Of a stretch of 64,000 bases of DNA, positions 9,963 through 22,160 are shown in pieces. The DNA is from Rutidosis leptorrhynchoides (Eukaryota; Streptophyta; Magnoliopsida; Asterales; Asteraceae): contig NC_092340.1 in NCBI RefSeq assembly GCF_046630445.1, positions 367,063,001 through 367,127,000 of the forward strand, written 5' to 3'. The notes beneath the pieces are model-generated. The model was not told where the DNA came from, searched no databases, and saw only the letters and a list, made by a program, of their open reading frames with translations. Numbering within the stretch: the stretch's first letter is position 1; each line of letters starts with the position of its first letter. Both the position numbers and the translations under genes were made by a program.

Positions 9963-12567
9963 AAATATAATTAAATCAAAGATGTACAAGTAAAAAACTA
10001 TTTGCTACAGTAAAACACTATTTACTATAGTAAATTTTCGCTTTACTACAGTAAAATACTATTTGCTACAGTAAAATACTATTTGCTACAGTAAACACAA
10101 TTTACTCGTATTCAATCCGTATTCGTATTCGTACAATACCCAACCTCTAGACGTATATACTATTGATATATACACTTCAATGATCAGCTCTTAGCAGCCT
10201 TAATGAGTCACCTAAACATGTGGAAACCATCATTTAGCAACTAGCATGAAATATCTAACAAAAATACAAACTAATGGAACACACTAAAAACACTTTCAAG
10301 TTTACTAGCTTACTTCCAATCTTGCAAATCCATTTCAAGTGATCATCTAATCTCAAGAAATCTTTCTTATTTATAGTAAGAAATCTTTCTAATTCAAGGT
10401 AATACTCATATTCAAACTTTGATTCAATTTCTATAACTATAACAATCTTATTTCGAGTGGAAATCTTACTTGAACTTGTTTTCGTGTCATGATTCTGCTT
10501 CAAGAACTTTCAAGCCATCCAAGGATCCTTTGAAGCTAGATCTATATTTCTCATTTACAGTAGGTTTACCTACTAGAATTAAGGTAGTAATGATGTTCAT
10601 AGCATCATTCGATTCATAGATATAAAACCATCTTATTCGAAGATTTAAACTTGTAATCACTATAACATAGTTTAGTTAATTCTAAACTTGTTCGCAAATA
10701 AAGTTAATCCCTCTAACTTGACTTTTAAAATCAACTAAATACATGTTCTATATTTAGATGATATGCTAACTTAATGATTTAAAACCTGGAAACACGATGA
10801 ACACCGTAAAACCGGATATACGTCGTCGTAGTGAAACCGGGGGCTGTTTTGGGTTAGAAAAATAAAAACTATCTTAATCTTTGAATTGGAAGTTTGTTTT
10901 TTGGAAAAATTATAATTCATATGAACATGATACTATATCCAAAAATCATGGTTAAACTCAAAGTGGAAGTATGTTTTTCAAAATGGTCATCAAGATGTCG
11001 TTCTTTCGACGAAAATGACTACCTCTTTAGTAAATGACTTGTAACCTGTATTTCCGACTATAAACTTATACTCTTTCTGTTTAGTTTCATAAATTACAGT
11101 TCATTATGAAACCCTCGCAACTTGAATCACTCAAAATGGATTTAAAACGAAGAAATTATGGGTAAAACAAAATTGGAAAATTTTACTTGTTGTAGCTATG
11201 AAAATTTTAAAACAAATCTACACTAATCATATCCTAGCTAACTTATATTGTATTATACATGTATTCTAACATATATTATGTAATCTTGAGATACCATATA
11301 CACGTATACAATGTTTTGACATATCATATCGACCCATCTATATATATTATTTGGAACAACCATAGACACTCTATATGATGTAATGTTCGAGTTCGCTATA
11401 CAGGGTTGAGGTTGATTCCAAAAATATATATACTTTGAGTTGTGATCTAGCCTGAGACATGTATACACTGGGTCGTGGATTGATTCAAGATAATATATAT
11501 TGATTTATTTCTGTACATCTAACGGTGGACAATTAGTTGTAGGTTACTAACGAGGACTGCTAACTTAACAAACTTAAATCATAAAAACGTAATAAAAAAT
11601 GTTGTGAATATATTTCAATCATACTTTGATATATATGTACACATTTGTTATAGGTTCGTGAATCGACCAGTGGCCAAGTCTTATTTCTAACGAAGGAAAA
11701 ATCTGTGAAAGTGAGTTATAGTCCCATTTTTTTTACTATCTAATATTTTTGGGATGAGAATACATGCAGTTTTATAAATGTTTTACAAAATAGACACAAG
11801 TACTTGAAACTACATTCTATGTTGGATTATGAATACCGAATATCACCCTTTTTAGCTTGGTAACCTAAGAATTAGGGAACAGTACCCCTAATTGACGCGA
11901 ATCCTAAAGATAGATCTATGGGCCTAACAAACCCCATCCGAGGTTCGGATGCTTTAGTATTTCGATTTTTATACAGACGAGAGGATTCTGTTGTACGGAC
12001 GAGAGGATTCTGTTTTGGGGATATTCTATATGCATCTTGTTAATGTCGGTTACCAGGTGTTCATCATATGAATGATTTTACCTTAATGCAGACGAGAGGA
12101 TTCTGCTTGAGGATTATGTTTATAAAAATGAAATCTTGTGATCTATTATTATTACAATTTGATATATATAGATTAAACCTATAACTCACCAACATTTTGT
12201 TGACATTTTAAGCATGTTTATTCTCAGATGATTATTAAGAGCTTCCACTGTTGCATGCTAAATTAAGGACAAGAATTGGAGTCAGCATGCTTGTATAATA
12301 TTGTTTAAAAACTGCATTCGAAGACTTAAGTTATTGTGTAATATTATTGTAAACCATTATGTAATGGTAGAGTGAAAACGCTATATTTTAGATTATCATT
12401 ATTTGATAATCTTCGTAATGTTTTAAACCTTAATCAATAAAATAAAGGTTATGGTTTGTTTTAAAAACGAATGCAGTCTTTGAAAAACGTCTCATATAGA
12501 GGTCAAAACCTCGCAACGAAACCAATTAATATGAAACGTTTATAATTGATATGAACGGGACATTTCA

Positions 12568-13699
12568 GGCAAGTCACTGGATAACCCACAAACCCAATTG
12601 CAGTCGACATATCTCTCTCTCCCTCCCTCCTTATCATCGACCTTCAACACCCCAAAAACACCCATCAAACTTGCTCAGTTGATTAAACCTTCAACACGAA
12701 ATAGATTGCTTTGATCGTTATCTACAGGCTAGTACCAATTAATTGTGCTATTGAGGTATAATTTCATAACCCTAATTATTATAAATCTGATTTTGTTCAA
12801 TTATATAGTGTACAATGGTCTAGTGCTCACTTACATGTCGATTAGTAGGCGTTGTGGTGTATAATTTATTCATATGAATGATTTGTATGAAATTCATTTT
12901 GTAATCTTCCATGAACTATATGTATGATATAAAATCAGTAGGTTATTTGTATCTATATGGAATTCTCACAAAAAATTAATAAGTTTGCGCGCAAGAATCG
13001 CATGATTTCGTTTAGAATTGACCAAGATATGCTAATTTGAAGTTTTGACATGTTTATGTGATGAATACGAATTTTATGGTGTAAATGCTTAATGATTGAG
13101 GATATGAATTGTTAACCATTAGAAATTTAATTAAAAATCACACAATTTAGGCTTATGAATCATGTAAATCAGATCTGTAATGCTCATGTTATGCTAGATT
13201 GAATCTTGTGATTTCTGTTTGTTGTGAAAGCTGTTACAGCAGCATTTAAACGTGAATCTGTAAAAACTGGTAACATGGTTTTCTTAGATATTTTGACCAC
13301 TAATAATTTGGGATGTTTGTGTCCATCTTCAATTGGTCGTTTGTCATTTTCACGTTTCTAGAATAAATGGCGAATTTTTTATATCTGCTGCGCGTGCTGA
13401 AATTGTATTGATAAGCTTTACATGTAATGTGACTTGTATACATCGTATGAAGGCGTGACTAGACTTTTTAGAAAGCTTAATGAGTGCTCTTTTTATGTGG
13501 AGTTTTCTATGTTACCATGTTTTATGTGTTGTGAATTATACTTGTTGTTAGCATGACGTGCGTGAAATTTAAGTAATATGATAACCGGTAAACGTGTACT
13601 TGACAAACCATGATCTAAAACTTGTTAGTTGACCTAGGGTTGACTTGTTAACTAAGATTACATAACCCACTGATATTGTTGACTTTGGTTGACCAACTT
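12568..13699 (+). repeat. Left part of a family-D LTR
   Basis: No gene seen. It begins at the end of A copy 1 and contains a CT-rich patch (12608-12630), TAACCCTAATT-like sequence, and TTGACTTTGGTTGACC motifs that continue at 40095 in TTGGTCAAGTTTGAC. The two pieces join across A copy 2 through the AACTT duplication (13695-13699, 40095-40099). The joined sequence ends in a CTCATATAGAGGG block and a PBS at 41069, so it belongs to one LTR. The D LTR start is not visible and may lie left of A copy 1. Confidence 0.6.
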
Positions 13700-14764
13700 T
13701 GAAATGTCCCGTTCATATTGATTATAAACGTTCCATATTAATTGATTTCGTCGCGAGATTTTGACCTCTATATGAGACGTTTTTCAAAGACTGCATTTAT
13801 TTTTAAAACAACCATAACCTTTATTTTATCGATAAAGGTTTAAAAAATATTACATAGATTATCAAATAATGATAATCTAAAATATACCGTTTACACACGA
13901 CCATTACATAATGGTTTACACTAAGAATATATTACATCAAAAATAAGTTTCTTGAATGCAGTTTTTACACAATATCATATAAGCATGGACTCCAAATCTT
14001 GTTCTTATTTTAGTATGCAACAGCGAAAACTCTTAATAATCACCTGGGAATAAACATGCTTAAAACGTCAACAAAAAATGTTGCTGAGTTATAGGTTTAA
14101 CCTATATATTATCAAATCATAATAATAGACCACAAGATTTCATATTTCAATATACATCCCATACATAGAGATAAAATTCATTCATATGGTGAACACCTGG
14201 TAACCGACATTAACAAGATGCATATAGAATATCCCCATCATTTCGGGACACCCATCGGACATGATAAAATCGAAGTACTAAAGCATTCCAAATTCCAGAA
14301 TGGGGCTTGTTGGGCCCGATAGATCTATCTTTAGGATTCGCGTCAATTTGGGGGTCTGTCCCAAATTCTTAGGCTACCAAGCTAAAAAGGGGCATATTCG
14401 GCTACGATCATTCACCCATATAATGTAGTTTCATTTACTTGTGTCTATTTCGTAAAACATTTATAAAATTGCATGTATTCTCATCCCAAAATATTAGATT
14501 TTAAAAGTGGGACTATAACTCACTTTCACAGATTTTTACTTCGTCGGAAAGTAAGACTTGGCCACTGGTCGATTCACGAACCTATAACAAATATGTATAT
14601 AAATATCAAAGTATGTTCAAAATATATTTACAACATTTTAATACATTTTGATGTTTTAAGTTTATTAAGTCAGCTGTCCTTGTTAGTAACCTACAACTAG
14701 TTGTCCACAGTTAGATGTACAAAAATAAATTGATATATATTATCTTGAATCAATCCACGACTCA

Positions 14765-14989
14765 GTGTATACACGTCTCAGGATAGATCACAACTCAAAG
14801 TATATATATTTTTGGAATCAACCTCAACCCTGTATAGCTAACTCCAACATTACTGCATATAGAGTGTCTATGATTGTTCCAAATAATATATATACATGGG
14901 TCGATATGATATGTCAAAAGATTTGCATACATGTCTATGGTATCCCAAGATTACATAATATATTAGAATACATGTATAATACAATATAA
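14765..14989 (+). other. LTR-embedded ORF, antisense to A, 74 aa
   Basis: Open frame antisense to the LTR, starting MYTRLRIDHNSKYIYFWNQP. Homologous open frames occur at 37850-38074, 55123-55347 and, shorter and altered, 11253-11468. No known domain was recognised. Preservation in four LTR copies may only reflect shared descent. Confidence 0.3.
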
Positions 14990-15729
14990 GTTAGCAAAGA
15001 TATGATTTGTATAGAATTGTCACAATATTTCCCGTAGCTACAACAATAAAAAATATCCAATCTTGTTTTACCCATAACTTCTTCGTTTTAAATCCGTTTT
15101 GAGTGAATAAAATTGTTATGGTTTCATATTGAACTCTATTTTATGAATCTAAACAGAAAAAGTATAGGTTTATAGTCAGAAATACGGGTTACAAGTCATT
15201 TTTGTAAAGGTAGTCATTTCAGTCGAAAGAACGACGTCTAGATGACCATTTTGGAAAACATACTTCCACTTTGAGTTTAACCATGATTTTTGAAAATAGT
15301 TTCATGTTCATAAGAAAAATTATTTTTTCAGAAGAACAACTTTTAAATCAAAGTTTATCATAGTTTTTAATTAACTAACCCAATACAGCCCGAGGTGTTA
15401 CTACGACGGCGTATATCCGGTTTTACGGTGTTTTTCGTGTTTCCAGATTTTAAATCATTAAGTTAGCATATCATATAGATATAGAACATGTGTCTAGTTG
15501 ATTTTAAAAGTTAAGTTAGAAGGATTAACTTTTGTTTGTGAACAAGTTTAGAAGTAAGTAAACTATGTTCTAGTGATTACAAGTTTAAACCTTCAAATAA
15601 GGTAGTTTTATATATATGAATCGAATAATGTTATGAACATCATTACTACCTCAAGGTTTGTGGATAAACCTACTGGAAATGATAAAAATAGATCTAGCTT
15701 CAAAGGATCCTTGGATGGCTTGAAAGTTC

Positions 15730-15918
15730 TTGAAGCAGAATCATGACACGAAAACAAGTTCAAGTAAGATTTCCACTCGAAATAAGATTGTTATAGTTAT
15801 AGAAATTGAATCAAAGTTTGAATATGAGTATTACCTTGTATTAGAAAGATATCTTACTGTAAATAAGAAAGATTTCTTGAGGTTGGATGATCACTTTACA
15901 AGATTGGAAGTAAGCTAG
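15730..15918 (+). other. LTR-embedded ORF, antisense to A, 62 aa
   Basis: Basic start (MKQNHDTKTSSSK) then an acidic and aromatic middle (EIESKFEYEYYL). Open in the same LTR position at 38815-39003, 54194-54382 and 10255-10503. AAGTAAGATTT just after the basic part looks like a splice donor, so the region may be a processed antisense or sense leader instead of a coding one. Function unknown. Confidence 0.3.
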
Positions 15919-17364
15919 CAAACTTGGAAGTATTCTTTATTTTATGAAACTAGAACTTATAGAATTTATGAAGAACACTTAGAACTTGAGAGAGATCAAT
16001 TAGATGAAGAAAATTGAAGAATGAAAGTGTTTATAGGTGTTTTTGGTCGTTGGTATATGGATTAGATATAAAGGATGTGTAATTTTGTTTACATGTAAAT
16101 AAGTCATGAATGATTACTAATATTTTTGTAATTTTATGAGATATTTCATGCTAGTTGCCAAATGATGGTTCCCACATGTGTTAAGTGACTCACATGGGCT
16201 GCTAAGAGATAATCATTGGAGTGTATATACCAATAGTACATACATCTAAAAGCTGTGTATTGTACGAGTACGAATACGGGTGCATACGAGTAGAATTGTT
16301 GTTGAAACTGAACGAGGATGTAATTGTAAGTATTTTTGTTAAGTAGAAGTATTTTGATAAGTGTCTTGAAGTCTTTCAAAAGTGTATGAATACATATTAA
16401 AATACTACATGTATATACATTTTAACTGAGTCGTTAAATCATCGTTAGTCATTACATGTAAATGTTGTTTTAAAACCTTTAGGTTAACGATCATGTTAAA
16501 TGTTGTTAACCCATGTTTCTTATATCTAAAGAGATGTTAAATTATTACATTATCATGATATTATGATGTATTAATATATCTTAATATGATATATATATAT
16601 ACAATTAAATGTCGTTACAACGATAATCGTTATATATATGCCTCGTTTCGAAATCATTAAGTTAGTAGTCTTGTTTTTACATATGTAGTTCATTGTTAAT
16701 ATACTTAATGATATTTTTACTTATCATAATATCATGTTAACTATATATATATATATATCCATATATATGACATCATATAGTTTTTACAAGTTTTAACGTT
16801 CGTGAATCACCGGTCAACTTGGGTGGTCAATTGTCTATATGAAAACTATTTCAATTAATCAAGTCTTAACAAGTTTGATTGCTTAACATGTTGGAAACAC
16901 TTAATCATGTAATTATCTATTTCATTTAATATACATAAACATGGAAAAGTTCGGGTCACTACAGTACCTCAGAAAAGGCCGAATCATCACGAAATATTTT
17001 CTTGATATTTAGAGATCAAAGAGAATACAAGAGTCGTGTAACATAGCACATGATGACGTTATGATCTGTGAATCATCATGTTCCATTTAGAAACTCAGCA
17101 TGAATTACTGTAATATAATCACGTTGATCAAGTGTCATTATATTATACTAACTCATGCTTCAGCTCCCAACACTTCTTCAAGAATATTCCTATTTTAAAC
17201 TTGAATGTTTCAGAATTTAGAAACTAAAATAGTTTCTTTTATGATATAATATAGATAGCGCGAAGAGGTAAATGATTTCAGATAAGAATAATTATAAAAA
17301 TATCTTCAGAAGTATGGATGATATTTATAATGAAAGATACGATGATATCTTAGAATGTCTAATA

Positions 17365-17763
17365 TCAGAGGATGATGAAGGATATTGTCCGCAGGGGTTT
17401 AGAGTCAGGAGCAAGGTATTCGTTAATGACTTCAGCAAGTACTGAATCATTTGGATTCTTTGAAGGCAGGTTCAGCCTTTGTGATTTGTCCACAGCCTCC
17501 TTCATACTTTGCTCAATCCGTTTTCCAGTTCCAAAGCTTCTCTTTTTCTGAGCTTTGCCAATATACTATCCTTTATCATCCAACTTTTTACTGTTAAGGT
17601 CGTTTACAGTTTTTGTTGCTTCATCAGCATTTTTCAAAATTTCGAGAACTAGTTCGCAGTTTAGGGTGTTTTTCAGAAATTTCTCATTCAAAGAATGTAA
17701 GTCTTGGAGGTAGACATTGTGTGTATATGTAATTGTTGATGTAGACATGCTGCGAGGTTTCAA
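17365..17763 (-). pseudogene. C-family 133-codon ORF with one in-frame stop (left copy)
   Basis: Starts MKPRSMSTSTITYTHN and continues with a helical, charged segment (LQDLHSLNEKFLKN...DEATKTVNDLNSKKLDDKG). After a TAG at codon 66 the same frame stays open with a basic RSFGTGKRIEQSMKEAVDKS segment and closes at 17365. I recognise no family. It sits in the 3' half of the C internal region, where integrase would be in an autonomous element. The right copy (23399-23797) has the same stop, so the stop predates the tandem duplication or is read through. Confidence 0.4.
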
Positions 17764-19572
17764 AATACTGATTGCTGATTTTCAATAATTGGTATGGCAA
17801 TTCTTGTTATAAGGTACGAATGAGTATATGATAGGGTTTCGATAATTATAATGATTTTTTTTTTTTTTTTGAAAGTTAAATATCAGTGAAGTTGTTGGTA
17901 AGTTTATTGCTAATGTGGTGAATATAAACGATTCCCCCGGTAACGTTGGCGAAAGGGCAACGTATCTATCGAGGTTATAATAAGACTGTTTTGATTGAGA
18001 AGTCGAAGTTGACTTGCTGGAGCTGTGACAAAACTGTCTATTTTGAAACGGAATTGAAAAGTTATTTTAGCTAGTAAATGCCAAAGGGTCTAACACGGAT
18101 ACGTGTCAAACTATGACTTGGGTTTTGAGAGTTTTTCAGGTGTATAACTGTGGGTAACATGTGGTTGGATCATCATCTCGATTGTTCCTTAGTTGAAGTG
18201 TCTTCAGGAATTTTGTAGGGTTTGAGCACATATTGTAATCGTTAATACATATGATGTTCTAACACAGTTTTGAAGTCAAAGTATAGCTTTGAAAGATATA
18301 GGAATCTAAGAGTGATGATACTGGTTATATTTCGAATTGAATTATGCGATTTCAAAATCAAAATATGTAATTGAATTTGAATGAGTATGATTGTTTTGAT
18401 TTATATGAAAGAATGGATATTGTTGTGAAAGTAGGGAGTATAGTTGATGATTGCTGAATCAGTTTCGAAAAATGTAATATATTAATTGTGAATTTATATA
18501 TCTCTCGGATATTACCTACCCGTTAAAAAAAATTTCACAATTAATATTTTGTACAAAAGAAGTTTATTACAGTCTTTATGAAAATATATGTGTATATTTT
18601 CTTTAGATGTAATATAGATTTAATGAGTTAATATTAAATTAAACTCATTTGTTTTATGGTTGGAACTAGAATTGAGTAATCCCTAAAACTTTATAAATTG
18701 CATAAGTATTTCTTCAATAATATTGAAATTATGAATCATTACTTTGTTATTTGTTGGTTTTCGTGAAATTCTTGTGAACTTCGCAAGGTACGAATGATGT
18801 TATTTGAAAAGTTTCGAGTACATCGATGATGAAAGTGTAAAATCAAACATATATTCGAATAATACACTTGATTTATTATGAATTGGATTTTTATTGAATT
18901 GAGACAGAGATTGTAATTAACGATGGTTAAGTTGCGGACGAAGGACGTACATCATTGCATATTTGTAATATGAATTAACTGAGTAGTTAAGATTCACACA
19001 TAATAGCTTAGTACAGGAAGATTTATTATGGTTTAAAAATTTATACATATAAAATATACATATAAATCTTTCGATTGGAAATGAGTTAATACTTCATAAC
19101 TCGTTGATACAATATATTTGTTGTTGATTCGTAATGATGTCCACAATAAATCTTGAACTGACAGAGTTTGTGATGTTACAGGTGCTATTGATTCTGACGA
19201 TACTGCCGGCACTGACTGTGTTGATGATGCTACGGTCCTGTTGATGCTGTTGGTAAAACAATTCTAGCTTGTAAATCGTACACCATTTTCGATCAAAGTT
19301 TCTACTCTACCATCTCCGTTCACTCATCCGATTTACGGTCAGAATTAAATAATCTCTAAGATTTTGGAGATTACATAACTGCCGCAGAGATATCTCTTCA
19401 ATGAAGTTTGTGAATTAATACTTCATCGTTTCTTGTTGTTGATATTCCTGGATATTTACAGGGCGTATGACGTTGATGTTTGAGATACAGATTGTGATGT
19501 TGCGGTGTGGGATGTGGATGTTGTTGGTGGTGGTGGTGATGGTACTGTTGGTGTTGCTGATGGTGGTACTGT

Positions 19573-19995
19573 TTATGCTGCTGGTGTTTGTAACCTTTGC
19601 ACCATATTCTCCAAAGCCACTACCCAAGCGCGAAGCTCGTTGACTTCTTCTATTACACCGGGGTGATTGTCGGTTTGGACGAGCGGATAAATAAAATCTA
19701 GAATTTGGTGTAGTATGTAATCGTGACGAGATACTCTAGAAATAAGAGAGAAAATGGTGTTTCGGATAGGTTCGCCGGTAAGTGCTTCAGGTTCTTCGCC
19801 AAGAGGGCAATGTGGTGGATGGAAGGGATCACCTTCTTCTTGTCTCCAATGATTAAGGAGGCTACGAACCCATCCCCAATTCATCCAGAATAGATGATGA
19901 CTAATTGGTTGATCCATTCCGGTCACACTGCTTTCGGAACTTGAGTGGGATTCCATTTCGGAATCCGAGGGACTTGAACTAATGACGAATTCCAT
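19573..19995 (-). CDS. C-family ORF1, 140 aa, acidic/serine-rich start with coiled coil (left copy)
   Basis: Begins MEFVISSSPSDSEMESHSSS, has a Trp-rich middle (FWMNWGWVRSLLNHWRQ), a HDYILHQILDFIYPLV segment and a heptad-like end (VNELRAWVVALENMVQRL). Position, first ORF after the PBS leader, matches the acidic ORF1 of A (56619) and of D (41276). It could be the N-terminal remnant of a gag leader protein. There is no capsid, zinc knuckle or pol after it. One Arg-to-Trp change separates it from the right copy near residue 122. Confidence 0.5.
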   Translation of the reverse strand: MEFVISSSPSDSEMESHSSSESSVTGMDQPISHHLFWMNWGWVRSLLNHWRQEEGDPFHPPHCPLGEEPEALTGEPIRNTIFSLISRVSRHDYILHQILDFIYPLVQTDNHPGVIEEVNELRAWVVALENMVQRLQTPAA

Positions 19996-20285
19996 TTCGT
20001 ACGATTGAATAAAGAATTTTTCGATATGAAATGATTTTCCGGCTATCGGGTGGTATTCTAATTATATAGAGCAAAAGGTTTCGTAGATTACGGAGGAATT
20101 TACGGAATATGTCAGGCAAAGTTTACAGTAACAAATACGCTAAGATATGAATTAGCAGATACGCTAAGATATGAATTTTATCTATACACTATTCATGCAA
20201 TCAATGCAATAAGATGTGTCTAGACTAAGAATGATAAGCAGGTAATTTTTGACAAAAATGATGAGCAAAACTTTTGACATGCAGA

Positions 20286-20369
20286 CACGGTCGAAGTCCA
20301 GACTCACTAATGCATCCTAACGACTATCAGTTAGACACACTAATGCAGACCTGGTTCGCTAAGACCACC
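20286..20369 (-). promoter_or_regulatory. Post-PBS leader, C (left copy)
   Basis: Contains the reverse complements of TGCATTAGTGTGTC and TGGACTTCGACCGTG, shared with the A leaders at 32607-32692 and 56421-56507. A packaging or dimerisation role is inferred from position and conservation. Confidence 0.5.
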
Positions 20370-20381
20370 GCTCTGATACCA
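20370..20381 (-). promoter_or_regulatory. Primer binding site (tRNA-iMet), C second LTR
   Basis: Reverse complement reads TGGTATCAGAGC, the standard plant initiator-Met tRNA complement, two bases inside the LTR end at 20384. Confidence 0.9.
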
Positions 20382-20383
20382 AC

Positions 20384-22146
20384 TGAAAGGATCCGTTCAT
20401 ATACATTATAAACGATTCACAATAGTTGATTACATCGCGAGGTATTTGACCTCTATATGATACATTTTACAAACATTGCATTCGTTTTTAAAAGACAAAC
20501 TTTCTTTACAACGAAAGTTGACGGCATGCACACCATTTCATAATACATCCAACTATAATTGGCTTAATAATAATCTTGATGAACTCAATGACTCGAATGC
20601 AACGTCTTTCAAAATATGCCATGAATGACTCCAAGTAATATCCTTAAAATGAGTTAATGCACAGCGGAAGATTTCTTTAATACAATACTGTATTTCGTAG
20701 CAATTATGTATATGATGGCATTGAACAAGTGCAGGGTTTGTCTCAGATTCACGAACGTATCAATATTGTGATTCAATATTGCAGGAAAGTACGTAGACGC
20801 AATGAAAATGATAAACGTTAGGTTGACCTCACGAGAAATACCCTCTATCAATACCCATAACCTCTATAGCTATAACCCATAATTTCCTTAGCTCTATCCC
20901 GTTTGAAAACTTATTTTGAAATCGTCTGAGTATAACTCCGTCGTAGTATTTTATGTATACTTATAATATCTTGAAATAATACAAAGAAAATATATATATG
21001 TAATTCGATTGAGAGAGTTTAGAGAAATATATTTTCAAGTTTCTATGAAATAATGAAACCGATTGAATTCTATTTATAATAGATTTTTGAATTATTAAAG
21101 TGAATTATTAAAGTATGAATTATTAAAGTATGAATTATTAAAGTGAATTATTAAAGTGAATTATTAAAGTATGAATTATTAAAGTGAATTATTAAAGTGA
21201 ATTATTAAAGTATGAATTATTAAAGTGAATTATTAAAGTATGAATTATTAAAGTGAATTATTAAAGTATGAATTATTAAAGTGAATTATTAAAGTGAATT
21301 ATTAAAGTATGAATTATTAAAGTGAATTATTAAAGTATGAATTATTAAAGTGAATTATTAAAGTATGAATTATTAAAGTTAAAGTAAAATAAAAGTAAAG
21401 TAAAGGTAAAGTTAAAGTATAGTAAAAGTATAAAAACTATGTATGTATAATACGCGTATAAATATATATAATATTAATTTAAATCGATATATATATTTAA
21501 TGAAATAAAATATAAATATCGTTATATTTATTATACTGGTTAAGTAGTGAGTTGTCAAAAGTGATTCTAGATATTTATAAAAGTTATATACATTTTAATA
21601 ATAAAGTTCTTTTTAAACTGAAAACGTCTTTGTACGTTTGAAAATAGATTAATAGAATATTATGGAAACCAATTCTCCACTAACTTTTGTCTAACTTTCG
21701 TAAATGACACTTTTTATTTTTATTTATAAATAGCTTTACAAATTATTCTGAATATCGTTAAGAGGAATAGATTTTCTCAAATCATAGTGGACCTCTCAAC
21801 AGAGACTTGTAATCATAATTCAATGTTTCTGATAATTCAATCATTTAATATATATTTTTTTAATTTCGTCGAAAATCATATTGAAACAAATACGTTCGTG
21901 TAAAGTATTATACGTTTAATACTTTATTAATATTCTCAAGTTATAATATATATATATATATATATACATATACATATCTATTTATATATAACGGTTCGTG
22001 AATCGTCGGAATTTGGTCGAGGTTATAATGAATGTATGAACACAGTTTAAAATTTTTGAGATTTAACTTAACAAACTTTGCTTATCGTGTTGGAATAATA
22101 TAAAGATTAAAGTTTAAATTTGATCGAAAATTTCCGGGTCGTCACA
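20384..22146 (-). repeat. C-family LTR (second, shared by the two units)
   Basis: On the - strand TGTGACGACCCGG (22146) to GGATCCTTTCA (20384), 1763 bp. Includes a minisatellite (21088-21379), (TA)n at 21950-21966 and the CTCTATATGATACATTTTACAAACATTGCA block homologous to the 3' ends of the A and B LTRs. Confidence 0.92.
21088..21379. repeat. Minisatellite TGAATTATTAAAG(TA) in C LTR
   Basis: About 21 units of 13 or 15 bp, differing by an added TA. The matching array at 27123-27413 is almost the same length but has a different order of long and short units, so it has rearranged since the LTRs were identical. Confidence 0.9.
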
Positions 22147-22160
22147 GTACCTACCCGTTA
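22147..22160 (-). promoter_or_regulatory. Polypurine tract, family C
   Basis: On the - strand TAACGGGTAGGTAC directly before the LTR start TGTGACG. It is identical to the A tract at 63031-63044, and GGGACGAAATTT lies upstream in both. Confidence 0.75.

Larger units (their letters stand above)
1..12567 (+). mobile_element. Decayed family-A Ty3/gypsy (Tekay-like chromovirus) element, copy 1
   Basis: Two A-type LTRs in direct orientation (1-943, 5' part beyond the window; 9232-12567) enclose a zinc-knuckle, protease, RT, RNase H, integrase and chromodomain region. The chromodomain is interrupted by a solo B LTR (4464-9093). The primer site, acidic ORF, F-box ORF and most of gag are missing, because the 5' LTR joins the nucleocapsid region directly at 943/944. 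Coding sequence stays in one frame and is broken by nonsense codons, which indicates an old, inactive copy. The left target duplication is out of view; the five bases right of the element are GGCAA. Confidence 0.9.
9232..12567 (+). repeat. 3' LTR of A copy 1
   Basis: Begins TGTAGTGACCC and ends GGGACATTTCA, 3336 bp including the nested hAT-like element at 9471-9901. It has diverged from the other A LTRs: stretches are shortened around 9960-10200, and a short GGACGAGAGGATTCTG-like segment is repeated at 11970-12110. Confidence 0.9.
13700..16963 (-). repeat. 3' LTR of A copy 2
   Basis: On the - strand it starts TGTAGTGACCC (16963) and ends GGGACATTTCA (13700), 3264 bp. It keeps the conserved LTR-embedded reading frames (14765-14989, 15730-15918, 16146-16379). 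The polypurine tract that should precede it has been replaced by C-family sequence. Confidence 0.9.
16964..20383 (-). mobile_element. Partial second internal region of the C tandem
   Basis: Nearly identical to 22999-26418 (offset about 6034). It keeps the PBS, leader, ORF1 and 133-codon ORF, but lacks the last 0.85 kb and the polypurine tract found at 22147-22998. Its left edge joins the A LTR at GTACCT/CAGAAAAGG. The intact C copy reads ATACCTCAGAAAAGG, so the junction shares TACCT with the lost A polypurine region. A deletion by microhomology fits. Confidence 0.8.

Noticed and set aside
13700-16963. Independent solo A LTR
   Set aside because: Its left flank AACTT matches the right flank of the LTR ending at 40094 and not its own right flank GTACC, so it is the 3' LTR of A copy 2.
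21088-21379. Regular short repeats resembling a CRISPR array
   Set aside because: Units are contiguous 13/15-mers without spacers, in a eukaryotic LTR.
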